Shown here: piece after piece, positions 33,485-45,254 of the stretch
How the letters are laid out: the number at the start of each line of letters is the position of its first letter
Position numbering within the stretch: the stretch's first letter is position 1
NCBI GenBank assembly: GCA_009103225.1
Contig: RHPI01002836.1
Span: forward strand, 156,586-210,509
Origin: Chlorokybus atmophyticus
Lineage: Eukaryota > Streptophyta > Chlorokybophyceae > Chlorokybales > Chlorokybaceae
DNA length: 53,924 nucleotides
Direction of reading: 5' to 3'
Notes under the pieces: model-generated
What the model was told of the DNA's origin: nothing
The model's database searches: none
Seen by the model: only the letters and a program-made list of their open reading frames with translations
Position numbers and translations under genes: made by a program

Positions 33485-36122
33485 ATGGCCCGCAGCGGCA
33501 AGGAGGACGATAAGGCGGAGGAGGAGGAGGAGGAGGAGGAGGAGGCGCTGATAGGCCACTGGAAGGAGGGAGAGCGTGGAGAAGGGGAGGAGGAGGAGGA
33601 GGAGGAGGAGAAGGAGAAGGAGAAGGAGGAGGAGGAGGCGGGGGAGGCGGGGGACAATGCACAGCAGGTGGTAGATTGTGCATGCTGTGTGCAAACGGCT
33701 GATTGATGCGCAAGTCTGTGCTTCCGTTACACCTTGGATTTGCGTATGCACATGTGTTTGTGGCGATGGGCGAGTTTCTGCTCGAGTACAGGTTGATTTA
33801 TGGTTCTGTTTTACACACGCAAATGTGCAGATGTGCGACACTCTGTGGTTGTTGTTGTAGTTGTTGTTGTTGTTGTTGCACGTGTGCGTGTATGCGAACC
33901 ATTCGTGCGTTTGTTTCATTTTGGCACACGCATCCATGTAAGTACTACAGCAATCAGCGAGCTCAGCATGATTTGCATTGCAAGCAGCAGCACGGCAACC
34001 ACTCAACAATATATACAAACAACCAACAAAAAGCTCGTATTATTACAGTACTCTATGTCATCGCATGTACATTGCTGGCAAGTGCGTGGCCTCAATGGCC
34101 TCTATGGAGTAGCAATGCAAACAAAGCCTTTGTGTCCATGGTCGCACGCATTCATGCACGCGCACGCGCGCACACACATATTATATGTCGGCTGCAGGAG
34201 AAGGAGGCGCGAAGGGCTGTGCGTCTGTTAAGCGCAGCCTTCTTTCTTATATTCACCGCGTTCGGTGCAACTCAAAACCTGGAAACCTCACTCCTGCCAG
34301 TAAGCAGTAATTTTTGATTACATTGTAGTGGCTGTCATCGTCACTTGCCTTTGTTATACACAACATCAGCTAAAACTTTCCTTCCCCTCCACAAAAACAC
34401 ACTCACATACACGCGAGGGCACGCACAAATGCATGCTCACGCACGCGCGAGTGCAAAGACAAACATACCTGTACAAGAATCGTGTCTGTTTGTCACACGC
34501 ACGCACGCTTGCACGCATGCGCATACACAAACATGTGCGCGTGCACACACACTGTTGCGCTATTTTGTCATTGGGTGCATATGTTGTACAGCATGCACAA
34601 CTCATGCACCTACTAGTTCACCTTCGATGTTCACACAACACTTGGCTGTTATATAGGAGGGTGGAGTAGGTGCAGCAGCCTTGGGCGCATTATACCTATC
34701 TCTCACCTTATCCTCATGTTTCGCGGCATCGATCATGAAGTTGTTAAACGGCGGGCCCGTTCGCGCATTGCGTGTCGGTTGCCTCGCTTACGCGCTGTTC
34801 ATCCTTGCCAACGTAGTCATCGCCTTCACGTCATCCCACAACAACAACGTGGTGTTGTTTGCGGCCGCGGTCGTGTTGGGTTGCGGCGCGGCGTTGTTGT
34901 GGGTCGGGCAAGGGACGTATTTGGCGCAAGCAGCTGCGTTGGCGAGTAGTGTGAAGAGCGTAAAGAGGACACGTGCGGATGTGCTCGCGAGCTTTAATGG
35001 CACCTTTTGGGGATGCTTTCAGTCCACGCAAGTTGTCGGCAACCTGCTCGCCTTCTCACTGCTCTCTGTCGGGACCAAACAAAGTGCAGGTGTGTTGTGT
35101 GCTTGTGCGTGCACGTGCGCGTGCGTGTGTCTGTGCTTGTGGAAATGTTGCCGCACGCATACGCACTTGCGTGCGTGCGTGTGCATATGTATATCTGCAT
35201 ACACGTGTGTGTGCGCATGTGGGCATGCGTGTGTGCGTGGGATTATTCCACACGCCCATGTATGTGCCCGTGTGCGTGTTTATCTGCACATGCATGTATG
35301 CGTAGGTTGCCAGTGCTGTGTGCCGGGCCGACACAATCATGTTCTCGTGCAGGAGGAGTGTTGGGAGCAGCAAGGGTGCTGTTGGTTGCATTCATGGTGA
35401 TTGTCGCATGCGGGTGCGGCGCCATGTGGCTGCTGCCTGCACTGAAGCAAAACAATGAACAAACAGAGACACATCCCAACAAGAGGGGTTTGTCCCCTTT
35501 TGCTTCATCTAACAAGAAGAGGTGTCTCAACTGGCGTGTGTGGTCATGCGCACCCCTGATGGCCTACACAGGCATGCAGCAGGCTTTCATATGGGGAGAC
35601 TTCTCTTCCACGCGCGTGTTGCCAACAGTATCAATAACAGGTGTCCCACTCATAATGGCTCTATTCGGCTTCATCGACGCCACGTGCTCGTATCTCCTCG
35701 GCCGCACCGACCGCATCGCACTCGTGTTGGGTGTGGCCATCCCACTTCAGGCCATAGCAGCCGTGTGGTTGGGTTGTTTCATCACAGCCACAAGTCCACG
35801 CATCTGGCAGCTGTGCGTGGCGGCTGTGATGTTCGGTGTGGGCGATGCTGCCTGCAACACACGCCTCGGGGCTTTGCTACCGATGATATCGAGCAAAGGT
35901 GATGTGGATATCGCTTTCGGGATGTGGCGAGCGCTTCAGAGCGGTGCCACGGCGATATCACTCGTCGCAACAGCGCACGGGGTGGATATAGGAGTCAAGA
36001 GTGTGGTGTTGGGTGTTGGAGCTGCTGTTGCACTCGCGTGTTATGCGCCAGTTGCGGTCCATGCGAAGGAAGACAAGCAACATGAACACAATGGTGCAGG
36101 TGATAGACATCAGCTTGCTTGA
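33485..36122 (+). CDS. UNC93-like multi-pass membrane protein (MFS fold), four exons
   Basis: Exons 33485-33667, 34198-34299, 34657-35089 and 35353-36122 join in phase to 495 aa. Exon 1 encodes an acidic cytosolic N-terminus with long Glu runs from GAG repeats. Exon 2 starts the membrane domain with LLSAAFFLIFTAFGATQNL and ETSLLP, the UNC93 N-terminal signature. Exon 3 gives about four membrane segments including FAAAVVLGCGAALLWVGQGT and a conserved FNGTFWGCFQSTQVVGNL. Exon 4 provides the remaining segments with APLMAYTGMQQAFIWGDF and LLGRTDR-IALVLGVAIPL. Family: UNC93 proteins share the major facilitator fold; roles include potassium-channel regulation and receptor trafficking, but plant and algal functions are poorly defined. 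No lesion seen. A direct, decayed duplicate lies at 50038-52125. Confidence 0.88.
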
Positions 36123-37992
36123 CTAGCCGTTATGCACTTGCGAGTTGTGTACTGTATATTGTATTGCCAGTTCAGTGACTTGGCAGGTACTGCTGCTGCA
36201 ATTACTTGATTGTACTTCAGGCACAGCCAGGGTTGTTTCTTACAACTGGTTCAGAGTTGTTATTTATGACATCATGCCTTTGCAACTCCCACGCTGGATC
36301 CTCTCAGATCCACAAGCGTACACGTGTTATCTCACACACAAGTTTGTAAAAATGCTGAGACAACACATCCCCCTACCCCCCTCTCAACAGCCACCCGGCT
36401 CCTCCATGTTGTTGTTGTTGCAACTGATTATGGGTGGTGGGCGGTGTGGACCACAAGGACTTTGTACAATGACACTTACGCACTGCACTTGGGTGAGAGC
36501 AGCAGCAGAATGGAGAGGGGAACGACAGGGAGAGAGAAAAAAAGGGGGCGGTGGCTACTTATGTGCTAACCGCGTACGCGCGTGCATGCATGTACGCACA
36601 CTTTCCCACGCACACACACATCCATCCACCCACCCACATTTCCTCACCACACCGCAGGCACCCTCCGCTGGACGAAGCTGGCAAACGCGTGCCATGTGGG
36701 TGGCGTGATGTGCGATGTGGGGGGAGGAGGGGACAGTGTTGTTGATACGCAACAAGAGCTGCCCAACTTGTGAAATTTGCAACAAGCGTACCGGCAGCAG
36801 CTTGGGGCGGATGGGCAGAGGCTGATGGCCTTTCGTTGCAGGATAGGGGGGGTGGTGGGTGACACAACAACCACCACAACAACAGCTCCGACGAGGGGCG
36901 TGGCAAGAGGAGAGGGAGAGCTGAGCCCCCAGCCACACAACGCACATGTACACGCCAAAGATTGTGGCGGAGGTTGAGAAGCGCATTGCCATGGCTCTAA
37001 TGTCACTTAAGCACGTGCATGCGTGCTTGAGTTCAAGCGCGGGTGAGCATGCGTGCGCGCCTGTGCTTGGAAGTATGTAAAAGACACGAGTGACTACGAT
37101 GTTAACAGACGACTTCAGGCGCAAAGGGAGAAAAGGCAGGTGAAGACAATGCGCAGTGAGGTGGCGACATGGATCAAGCAGGCAAGGAAGGGGCTTGCCC
37201 GCCACAACACAACACCAACAACAGCAAGAACAACAACAACACACACACACACACACACACACACACCGCAACAACGCGATGAGCTTGCGAAGCTGGCCCG
37301 GGCAGGATTTCGATCACTTTGTGCTGTCGCCGCCGACGTCACCGACATCAACAACAGGCAAGGTGTGCAACAGCATCATCACACGTGCGGGTGCGGGTAC
37401 TCAACACACATGCCAACCCAATGGCCGCCTTGACTCTCAAGGCCACACGGGCCTTTCCCATCACATGGATGTGGTGGGAAAGGGTTATTATGTGCTCGTG
37501 GGAGGAGGGATCCCTACTCCCACGAGCACACAATAACAGGATAGCACCGCCCAACAACAACATTAACAACCAGGCAGCAGCGCCGTAAGGAGAGAGGGAG
37601 AGCGGCCGCACAGCGCACTACTCGAGGGCAAGATATTGTTATCGTTGTTGTTGTCGTTCCTGGCTGTTGTTGCTCTTATAGTATTAGTGTAGACTGTGAG
37701 TTGGCGGCAGGTGAGGCCACATACAGCGGCGGACATCGTGACAATGCGCTTGCGCGTGCTTGTGCGTGCGTAGGTGTATATGTGCATGACATGCGTGTAG
37801 CAGGCGAATGCGTGATAGACCGCCTCGACGCCCCAGGGCATGTTTGACACACGTGCACGCACGCAGACAAAAGCGCCCAGTCTACCATAGGTGACCACGC
37901 ACACTTGCAAGCACACAAAGTCACACATACCATTTCACATGCATGTCTGCACACGTGTATGGGCAGCTCCCAAGAACTTTCACAGCCAAAGG
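36123..37992 (+). other. Unrecognised multi-copy gene family, copy A
   Basis: Plus-strand coding-like pieces recur in three places in this window. Here they are: RLLHVVVVAT and LYNDTYALHL (36380-36490), a piece with VVDTQQELPNL then a TGA then NLQQAYRQQLGADGQ (36740-36830), MYTPKIVAEVEKRIAMALMS (36951-37010), and LQAQREKRQVKTMRSEVATW through ARAGFRSLCAVAADVTD (37112-37373, with GT donor after NNRQ). Partners are at 45.6-47.0 and 52.5-53.75 kb. The internal TGA corresponds to Trp in the 53-kb copy, so copy A is probably broken, and its end is lost in the assembly gap. Composition suggests a helical, partly coiled-coil protein. I do not recognise it. Confidence 0.4.
37239..37266. repeat. (AC)n microsatellite
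   Basis: About 14 units inside the coding-like part of copy A, encoding alternating Thr-His. Confidence 0.9.
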
Positions 37993-38623
37993 NNNNNNNN
38001 NNNNNNNNNNNNNNNNNNNNNNNNNNNNNNNNNNNNNNNNNNNNNNNNNNNNNNNNNNNNNNNNNNNNNNNNNNNNNNNNNNNNNNNNNNNNNNNNNNNN
38101 NNNNNNNNNNNNNNNNNNNNNNNNNNNNNNNNNNNNNNNNNNNNNNNNNNNNNNNNNNNNNNNNNNNNNNNNNNNNNNNNNNNNNNNNNNNNNNNNNNNN
38201 NNNNNNNNNNNNNNNNNNNNNNNNNNNNNNNNNNNNNNNNNNNNNNNNNNNNNNNNNNNNNNNNNNNNNNNNNNNNNNNNNNNNNNNNNNNNNNNNNNNN
38301 NNNNNNNNNNNNNNNNNNNNNNNNNNNNNNNNNNNNNNNNNNNNNNNNNNNNNNNNNNNNNNNNNNNNNNNNNNNNNNNNNNNNNNNNNNNNNNNNNNNN
38401 NNNNNNNNNNNNNNNNNNNNNNNNNNNNNNNNNNNNNNNNNNNNNNNNNNNNNNNNNNNNNNNNNNNNNNNNNNNNNNNNNNNNNNNNNNNNNNNNNNNN
38501 NNNNNNNNNNNNNNNNNNNNNNNNNNNNNNNNNNNNNNNNNNNNNNNNNNNNNNNNNNNNNNNNNNNNNNNNNNNNNNNNNNNNNNNNNNNNNNNNNNNN
38601 NNNNNNNNNNNNNNNNNNNNNNN
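37993..38623. other. Assembly gap, 631 N
   Basis: Unresolved bases. By comparison with 46850-46990 it probably hides the continuation of the multi-copy family gene. Confidence 0.95.
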
Positions 38624-38976
38624 CTATTGTCTTGATTAAGGCGTGCGTTTGCGTTGTTGCTGACTTCTGGTGCATGTGGGTGGCTGTTGCTATTATCCAA
38701 TTACGTATGCGTGCGCGCGTGTGCATGCGTATGTGTTATGATTAACTTGTACAGAGCTTGTGGGTGGATGGAGGGTGGGGATAGGTGGGCTGCTGCTGTT
38801 AATGATTTGTAATAACAATGCTTTTGCGTGTTCACCCATCTGTGTGTCATGGGTGTTTTTGCAACACCACACATCACACAAATATACAACAATGGTAGCA
38901 TTACTTCTAATTGTGCATTAATGTGGCCAAACACAACATGATTATAAGTACGGCAAGAGACATGACGTCTTCTTTA

Positions 38977-39360
38977 TCACATGTATGCAAGCGCCAGTCT
39001 ACAAGCACGCAGCGCCTTAAAGACGCGCACAATAGTGTATGAAGGCAAAGTTGGTTTAAACCTGTTAAAACACACCGACATTAATGTCATCACATAACTT
39101 GCTTGTGAAACGCCCACACCGGCGCCCATGCTTACGCCCACAACCCCGCCGAATGAGCAGAGCGCCGACGCCCCTGCTGACGCCCAGGCCGGGACGCTGG
39201 GGATTACTGATCTAGGCGAGGCCGGAGAAAGAATCAGCTCTTTGCGATTGCTGATCGTATCTCTTAAATGACCGCCGACACGCATAAGTATCGATTGCGA
39301 GGTAAGCCTACCCAGCTTGCCCACCTGCACCGTGCACTGTAAGTGTAATTGGGCGCTCAT
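38977..39360 (-). CDS. Hypothetical protein, 127 aa
   Basis: ATG at 39360, stop at 38977-38979, no intron needed. The middle is Ala/Gly/Val/Ser rich and hydrophobic (WASAGASALCSFGGVVGVSM), suggesting one membrane segment; the N-terminus reads LGRLTSQSILMRVGGHLRDT. It starts 24 bp from the divergent plus-strand ORF at 39385. No family recognised; could be a chance frame. Confidence 0.3.
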   Translation of the reverse strand: MSAQLHLQCTVQVGKLGRLTSQSILMRVGGHLRDTISNRKELILSPASPRSVIPSVPAWASAGASALCSFGGVVGVSMGAGVGVSQASYVMTLMSVCFNRFKPTLPSYTIVRVFKALRACRLALAYM

Positions 39361-39384
39361 CTAGCAAACGGTGTAGCTTGTGGG

Positions 39385-39591
39385 ATGCCGCATACCACGA
39401 CTGCCGGTGCTGCTGTACTGGGCTTTGTGGCTGGAGCGGCCTTGGGGTTGACTCTGGCAAGTTACCTCATTGCTCGAGAACGACGTGAACAGAGGGAACA
39501 CGACCTGAGTCTGGCTACTGATAGCGCGTCAGATGATAGGCTCGTGGAGGTGCTCGTTCCGAAGGGAGAAACACTGCGTGAGTTCAAATAG
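39385..39591 (+). CDS. Small single-span membrane protein, 68 aa
   Basis: ATG 39385 to TAG 39589-39591. A short polar start (MPHTTT) is followed by one hydrophobic segment, AAVLGFVAGAALGLTLASYL, then a positively charged stop-transfer (ARERREQREHD) and an acidic tail ending GETLREFK. This is a clean type of small membrane anchor with the charged side probably cytosolic. No family recognised. It may continue by splicing into downstream sequence, but no donor was convincing. Confidence 0.4.
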   Translation: MPHTTTAGAAVLGFVAGAALGLTLASYLIARERREQREHDLSLATDSASDDRLVEVLVPKGETLREFK

Positions 39592-39681
39592 GAGTAGATT
39601 GCCGTAGGTAAAGGTGAGTTTCCTGTGGTCAGCTTCACCAAAGACAATCTCAGAATGATAACCTAGTGGTTAAAGGACGAG

Positions 39682-40017
39682 ATGCTGGCAAAGGGTGTGC
39701 GGAAAGCATGGATTGCCGAGTGTGTTAACGCTGTGGCGATGTGCATACCATCCAATGCCCAAGTGCGCGCTCGAAGATTGGTACGGACGGCCATATCGCA
39801 AGAACGGCTGCAAGGTTACGAAAACAGTGGATGCTGTATATACAACCCAGTAGCGCTGGCAATTAAAGGTGGTGTGTTTTGGTTGCAAGTCATGTCCACA
39901 AACTTTCATACGCACGCACCAAGATATAACTTTGATCACACATACATTGGACTTAACGCAAATGCTTGCAAAGAAGGATATGTGGAGAAAAAGAAGCTAT
40001 GCATGATCACGTGTTAG
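39682..40017 (+). CDS. Hypothetical protein, 111 aa
   Basis: ATG 39682 to TAG 40015-40017. The N-terminal half (VRKAWIAECVNAVAMCIPSN, then ARRLVRTAISQERLQGY) has normal protein composition; the rest is less convincing. It may be an exon of the gene that begins at 39385 or a chance frame. No family recognised. Confidence 0.25.
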   Translation: MLAKGVRKAWIAECVNAVAMCIPSNAQVRARRLVRTAISQERLQGYENSGCCIYNPVALAIKGGVFWLQVMSTNFHTHAPRYNFDHTYIGLNANACKEGYVEKKKLCMITC

Positions 40018-40244
40018 CAGTGTTTGCCTTAACGGCGCAAACTCTGTGCACAGGATAAATACAACAAACATGCAATTGCAATGGTGTTGTGCTGATGTTG
40101 GATGACCAACCTCGTTGGCTTTGCCAATGCTGTGTGGGTGGTGTCTCAAGCAACTCTTGTTGAGCTTGGTGTCTACCTATCTATATACTTGCCCCGCTCC
40201 GACTAGCCCTATTAGCAATAGTCCGGCGGCGGGAGAGAGGGAGG

Positions 40245-40562
40245 NTTTTTACATTTTTTAATTAAAATTATAACATTACTATAGCATATCTTTTTATTAG
40301 CTATTTTAGATTACATAAGCATGTTAAAGCTGCAAAAGCTGCTTTTTTTTTCTAGTAAGTAAACTTTTAACATATGGAAATTTTAACAAAATTATGTACT
40401 TGCAACTATTCTAGGAATAGACTTAAAAAAAAAATCCCTTAAAAAACTTAAACTCTACTAAAAAAAGTCTTAAAAGAATAAATTCATGAAAAGTCAGCCG
40501 CCAACAACAGAAAAAACCATTCAATTATGAAGAAAACGAGAAAACGGGTCTTCACATATTAA
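40245..40562. other. Sharp AT-rich island after a single N
   Basis: Directly after an isolated N (40245) the composition switches from GC-rich repeat to about 75-80% A+T for some 315 bp, then returns at about 40563. There is no open frame or RNA motif. Candidates are an organelle-derived insertion, an AT-rich transposon piece, or a misjoined contig end. Confidence 0.6.
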
Positions 40563-41189
40563 ATTGCTTCAGTGGTTGTGACTGCGATTGCGTGCATGTG
40601 TGTGGGGCATTATTGCACTTTTTGGTTGCATGCGTGCACATGCGTAGCGGTGAGGGGCAAGGCACCAATTGAAAAGCTCTTCTGCTCCGCATGCTTCTCC
40701 TTCACCTTCACCTTCGGATTTGTACATCTTCATGGATCAATCAACCGTGCGCCAGCTGCGAGAAGAAGCTTTACCAGTAGCTTCGAGCTGTTTATGCTGC
40801 ATGCATCAGCGCCCAACCTATGACACCACAACCACCAACAACAGGTGGACCCCTGCTTGACAATGCGCGAACGCTGCAAGCTGAGTCCGCGAACGTGCTG
40901 CGAGGCCCTACATAACGTGCAGGTCACGCTTGGCTGACGGATGCAAGATTAATCAGCTGAAGAGTGATCTTGACCGTCGGTTCCAATCGCGCGCATTCAC
41001 GTGCGCGAAACTGCATGCGTATATACGTGCGTGTCTGTGCAAGTGAATGTGTGCTAGTGTGAGCATGGAGCTAGGCAATGTTTGCTAGTGTGAGCATGGA
41101 GCTAGTTAATGCAACATGCAATGCAGGGAGCTCAGGGGACGCTGCATTGTGTACGTCTTGATGTTAATGTTTAAACAGAGACTTGCAAC
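40563..41189. other. Region with two short coding-like pieces
   Basis: 40690-40857 reads PSPSDLYIFMDQSTVRQLRE onward (acceptor-like start, TGA at the end). About 40937-40990 reads LADGCKINQLKSDLDRRFQS. They may be exons of one gene, in different frames. A 22-bp doublet GCTAGTGTGAGCATGGAGCT lies at 41052-41104. No family recognised. Confidence 0.3.
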
Positions 41190-42323
41190 AAGTCCATGTG
41201 CTCAGCTCATCGACTGTGCTGCCATGCACTTGATTGTGGAAGTTGCATGCACCCTTTGTCCTTGTGCTATGGTGCTCTGCAGGTTGTTGACCTTGTTGGC
41301 GTAGTTGTCTCTGTTGTCACTTGTGTGTCTGATGTTCGTGTGGTCGTTGCCGACATGTCGCACCACCACCACCACCACCACCACCAAGAACACCGAGAGC
41401 TCTAGCACTCCAAACCACAAGCAGCTCGAGCAGGAGCAGCAGCAACAAAAGCAAAGCCAGCAACATAGCAGTAACGGCAGCAAAGCATACCGTACGCTGC
41501 TGCTGCTGGCAGCTGCTCAACCGGGTTCTGAGTACCAGCAGCAGTGGGCTCAACCCCTCTGTGCGTTCGGCGTGCGTGTGTCTGCGCGCACAAGCAAGCA
41601 CATGTTTACGCTGAAACGATCACACAAGCAAGCATTCAAAAGCACACGCACAATCTGTACTACTCTGTATACACACATTCACAGCGCGTACTGCTGCAGC
41701 TCTACCTTAAGCACCCACCACCCTCCTTTCAACTGAAGTCCTGTACTGCTCGGTGCTCGCCTTCAGCCAGCTACAGCGTCACCTTGCACGTCAGCAACGA
41801 GTAGCAGTGACAGGGCAGCTCTGTGACTGCATGCACACCACGTCGGCATGCCCAACACCGCCGCTTACCCCTCTTTTACTACCTCCCTCTTGATCTCAAC
41901 GTCAAGTTTGTACGCATGGCCAGCGACAGAGAGCACCGTAATTGTGGTGTGTACCGGCGGCGGCGAAGGCGGCGAAGGCGTAGTTCGGACGGCAAAAAGC
42001 TGGCGGTAGACGCAAAGACAGGCCAAGCAGCAGGAAAGGCGCAGGCAAGCAAGCTGTCTAGTCATTGTGCATGGCTTGTCTTTATGCTAGAGTAGTTGCG
42101 GAACATTCAATAAGCTCCAGCATGAGCTGCGCAGTCCGTATGGATGCTTATGTGAGTGCCGTGGGAGTGGTAGATCGCACAGACTGTTGATATTGTAGTG
42201 CTTCAGTTGCCAACGCAACCGTCTGGCTTGACGTCAAGTTGCACGCTGCCGCTCCACGTGCTGTTGTTGAGCATCTGCAAGTCTTAGTGAGGAGCCGCTA
42301 AGGAGTTGTGAGCGTGCCACACG
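41190..42323 (+). other. Upstream arm of the inverted duplication (plus side)
   Basis: Matches 28.9-29.9 kb in inverted orientation, with the same coding-like pieces: a Gln-rich one (QEQQQQKQSQQH), SPSASYSVTLHVS, and LDLNVKFVRMASDREH plus an Arg run. A (CAC)n run at 41361-41386 is present only here. Confidence 0.45.
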
Positions 42324-45254
42324 ATGGACTTGCAGTCTGCTGAGCAAGATCATGGCAATGTGCCGCCCAGTTCTTTCTGCCCCATTTCGCTGGAGCTCAT
42401 GGTAGATTCCATTATTATCGTTGAGTCTGGTCAAAATGTGGAGCGGTCCACTGCAGTGTCCTGGTTCAAACAATGCAGCCGTGAATGCCCTGTCACTGGT
42501 GAGTTTAGCACTGTACCGCAAGTCCAGAAGCTAACAACATGAGTTTACGCCAACATGCACATGGCACTTGCTCTCTGCCGTTGTAAACAACAAAGCTGTT
42601 CGTTGCGTGAAAGTGTGCACAGAATGCACGCAGACTGTGCACACATGCATACGCATGGCACGCATGCGTGCACCTTGATTGCAACTTGAAGCTTGTGTTG
42701 TGCACTGTAGATCAGTTTGCATGCAATCAGTCTTGTGACAGTGATGTTGTAACTAAAATTCCTTGTTAGGACAGAAGCTTAAGCAAACAACCATCACAAC
42801 CAACCACAGTTTACGTTATGCGATAGAGGAGTGGTGCAACCAGCAGGCTGCTGCAAAGTGCGCTGAACAGCAGGCCGCAATACAGGCCGAAGCGCAGGCT
42901 GCGAAGCTGGCTGAGCAGACGGCTGCAAAGCTGGCTGCAGAGCAGTTTGCAAAGCAGGCGGAGAAACGCGCTGCACAGCTGGCCTCAAGGGCGGCTGCGC
43001 AGAAGACTGCAAAGCTGGTTGCAGAGCAGGTTGCGAAGCAAGTCGAGGAGCGCGCTGCACAGCTTTTGAAGGTAACTGCGCAGACAGTTGCAAAGCTGGC
43101 TGCACAGCAGGCTGAGGAGCGCGCTGCACAGCTGGCTTCACTGGTGGGTGCACAGACGGCTGCAAAGCTGGGTGCAGAGCAGACTGCCAAGCAGCTGCAG
43201 GCCGAGAAGCGCGCTGCACAGCTTCAAGGGTGGCCACGCAGGAGGAGGAGTTGGCTGCAAGGGCTGCAGGCAGCTCGGAGCCAATTGCCATCAACCATGC
43301 TGCAAGTGGAGCTTACGCGTCCAGTCTGCTTAAGATGTTGCGCTCGGGCAACTTGGATGAGCAGAAGAGATCACTTAGGTACTTCTTGGGTAAGTTGTTG
43401 TTGGTGAAGAAGGAGTCTTATGAGGTCGCGTGCTGCTCCATTCTGCAAGCGAGCAGCATCCCTTTGTGTGTGTGGCAACAACCGCCACAGGCGGCGAGGA
43501 GGTCCTTAGACTTGCAGCTCAAGTGCTGCAGTATTTGGCAATTGAGACCACGTGCCGAGATGAGATTGTCACGGCCGGGGGTATCAGGTCCCTTGTTGCC
43601 TTGCTGCAGAGACCTAAGGGGGTCAGTGTGTTGTGGCAATTGCTGCCAGCAATGCGCTGGCAAGTCTGGCCTTGACTGAGCAGCACATACCTGCAATAGT
43701 ACAGGCACGCGCCAACAAGCCTCTCTTGCGGTTGCTGCTGAATGCGGTGAACGTGTTGGGTGGCCAATTGCCAGCAGTGTGCCATCAAAGTGCAGCGAAG
43801 GCGCTGGGAAGGCTGTTCGTATCTGACGTCTTCGCTGATGAAGTATTCCGTGAGGGTGGGTGCAAAGCACTTGTGAAATTGCTGCGACACGGCCCAGCTG
43901 AAAGCAAGGCTGCCATAGCAAATGCGATTTGGGGCATTGCAGTGGAGAGCAACCGCGCCATCACCACCTTTCAACGGAGACTGACTGAAGTTGTTAGTTG
44001 AGTTGCTGCAAGACTTTAGACACCCGAAGGCAAGAGAATGCGGCAGGAGCATTGTTATGGTTGGCTGATGATCACGCAAGTAGAGCGGCCATTGTAAACA
44101 GCGGTGGCTTGAAAGAATTGATGCTTTTGATAAAAGAAGGTGGGGCAGACCGCAGGCGCATGGCAGCGCTGACAGCGCGGGGCTTGGTAAGGGCCCTGCT
44201 GGCCGATGACGCGCAACAACGCCAAGTGACAGTGGCAGCAGCGCTTCGTGAGCTAGCATCAGCAGAATGCTGTGCGGATGTATTTGTAGACGCGCACGGC
44301 ATAGCGCGGTTGTTTGCTTTGAGAGTAAACGGCAGCATTGACGCAACGACAGTGTTGGAGAGTCTTGCCAGTGTGGGCGACCACTGCGGTGCTATTGCGC
44401 AGGCGTTAACCACCTTACTGAGACACACCAGCACTGATCGTCAGCATCAAGCCTTACACGTTGTACAGCAGCTTGCACGCGCTGGCAAAAACATGCGGAT
44501 TGCCATGGGGGCTGGCGGTGTCGTTGAGGCGCTCGTTGGCATGTTGGGGGGGATGGCACGCAATGCCAGCACTCATGCATTGCGTCAGCGCTTGGCACTC
44601 TGGCGGTTGCTGTATCAAGGGCTGGGGGCATGGACTCCCTCGTGGCATTGATGAAACACGGTCAAGGTCTAGACTGCGACTTGCGGGCAGCTGATGTTTT
44701 GTGCATCCTGGCTATTGAGACAGAGTACAAAATGGCCATTGCACAAGCAGGCGGCATCAACGCAGCGGTCGCTATGCTGTGAAGCGCTGAATCTCAACGC
44801 GCTGCTGCCTGCCTTATAGCAGAATTCTCACACCATAAAGTCATGACCTCTGCAATTGTTGAGGCTGGCGGTTTCAAACACCTGCTGCATATATTGGCGC
44901 GGGACGGCCTACTTGGCAAGAAAGAGGCAGCAAACACTGCGAGACTTGGCATCCGACAGTAATTGCATTGGTGGCCTCGTGAAGGCCAATGGTCCAAAAG
45001 TGCTGATAGAGTCGTTGTGCGCCAAGCAAGAGCTACTTAGCAACTATGGCGACTACCATGAAGCAGCCGCGGGAGCATTGGCAAACCTTGCTAGTGGCGC
45101 CGGCGCAAGGTGGGCCCTTGCCCACCCAGCTGCCATGACGCCTCTCATTGCGATGGTAGCCTATGGTTCAACTGAAGCCAAGCGCGCACTCATGGCTCTC
45201 GCGCAAGATAACGCTTGCGTGCGGATCATGGAAACGCTCGGCTATCAGGCATAG
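42324..45254 (+). pseudogene. U-box/ARM-repeat protein gene, copy 2 (decayed)
   Basis: Exon 1 is 42324-42498 (MDLQSAEQDHGNVPPSSF, then CPISLELMVDSIIIVES, ERSTAVSWFKQ, CPVTG). A 271-nt GT-AG intron at the same site as copy 1 leads to exon 2 from 42770 with GQKLKQTTITTNHSLRYAIE. A longer coiled coil than copy 1 follows (repeated KLAAEQ-AKQAEKRAAQLAS units to about 43220), then ARM repeats to METLGYQA and TAG 45252-45254. Frame changes occur near 43225, 43460, 43625, 44000 and 44610, plus an in-frame TGA near 44780 and TAA near 44960. The breaks are at different places from copy 1, so the two decayed independently. The family would be an E3 ubiquitin ligase. Confidence 0.85.

Noticed and set aside
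33380-34018. Pro-, Ser- and Leu-rich minus frames opposite the GAG repeats
   Set aside because: They are the complement of the Glu tract of the UNC93 exon and have no independent support.
35007-35340. Cys/His/Val-rich frames in TG-rich sequence
   Set aside because: This is intron 3 of the UNC93-like gene; TG/CA microsatellite DNA gives such frames by chance.
36740-36810. CPTC-x2-C zinc-finger-like reading (NKSCPTCEICNKR)
   Set aside because: The 53-kb copy loses a Cys in that frame, while the alternative QELPNLW frame is conserved, so the finger is probably a shadow.
37891-38745. Several long open frames on both strands over the N gap
   Set aside because: They are open only because N codons are read as X; there is no sequence to support a protein.
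41305-41405. Poly-His/poly-Thr protein
   Set aside because: It arises from a (CAC)n microsatellite that is absent from the partner arm.
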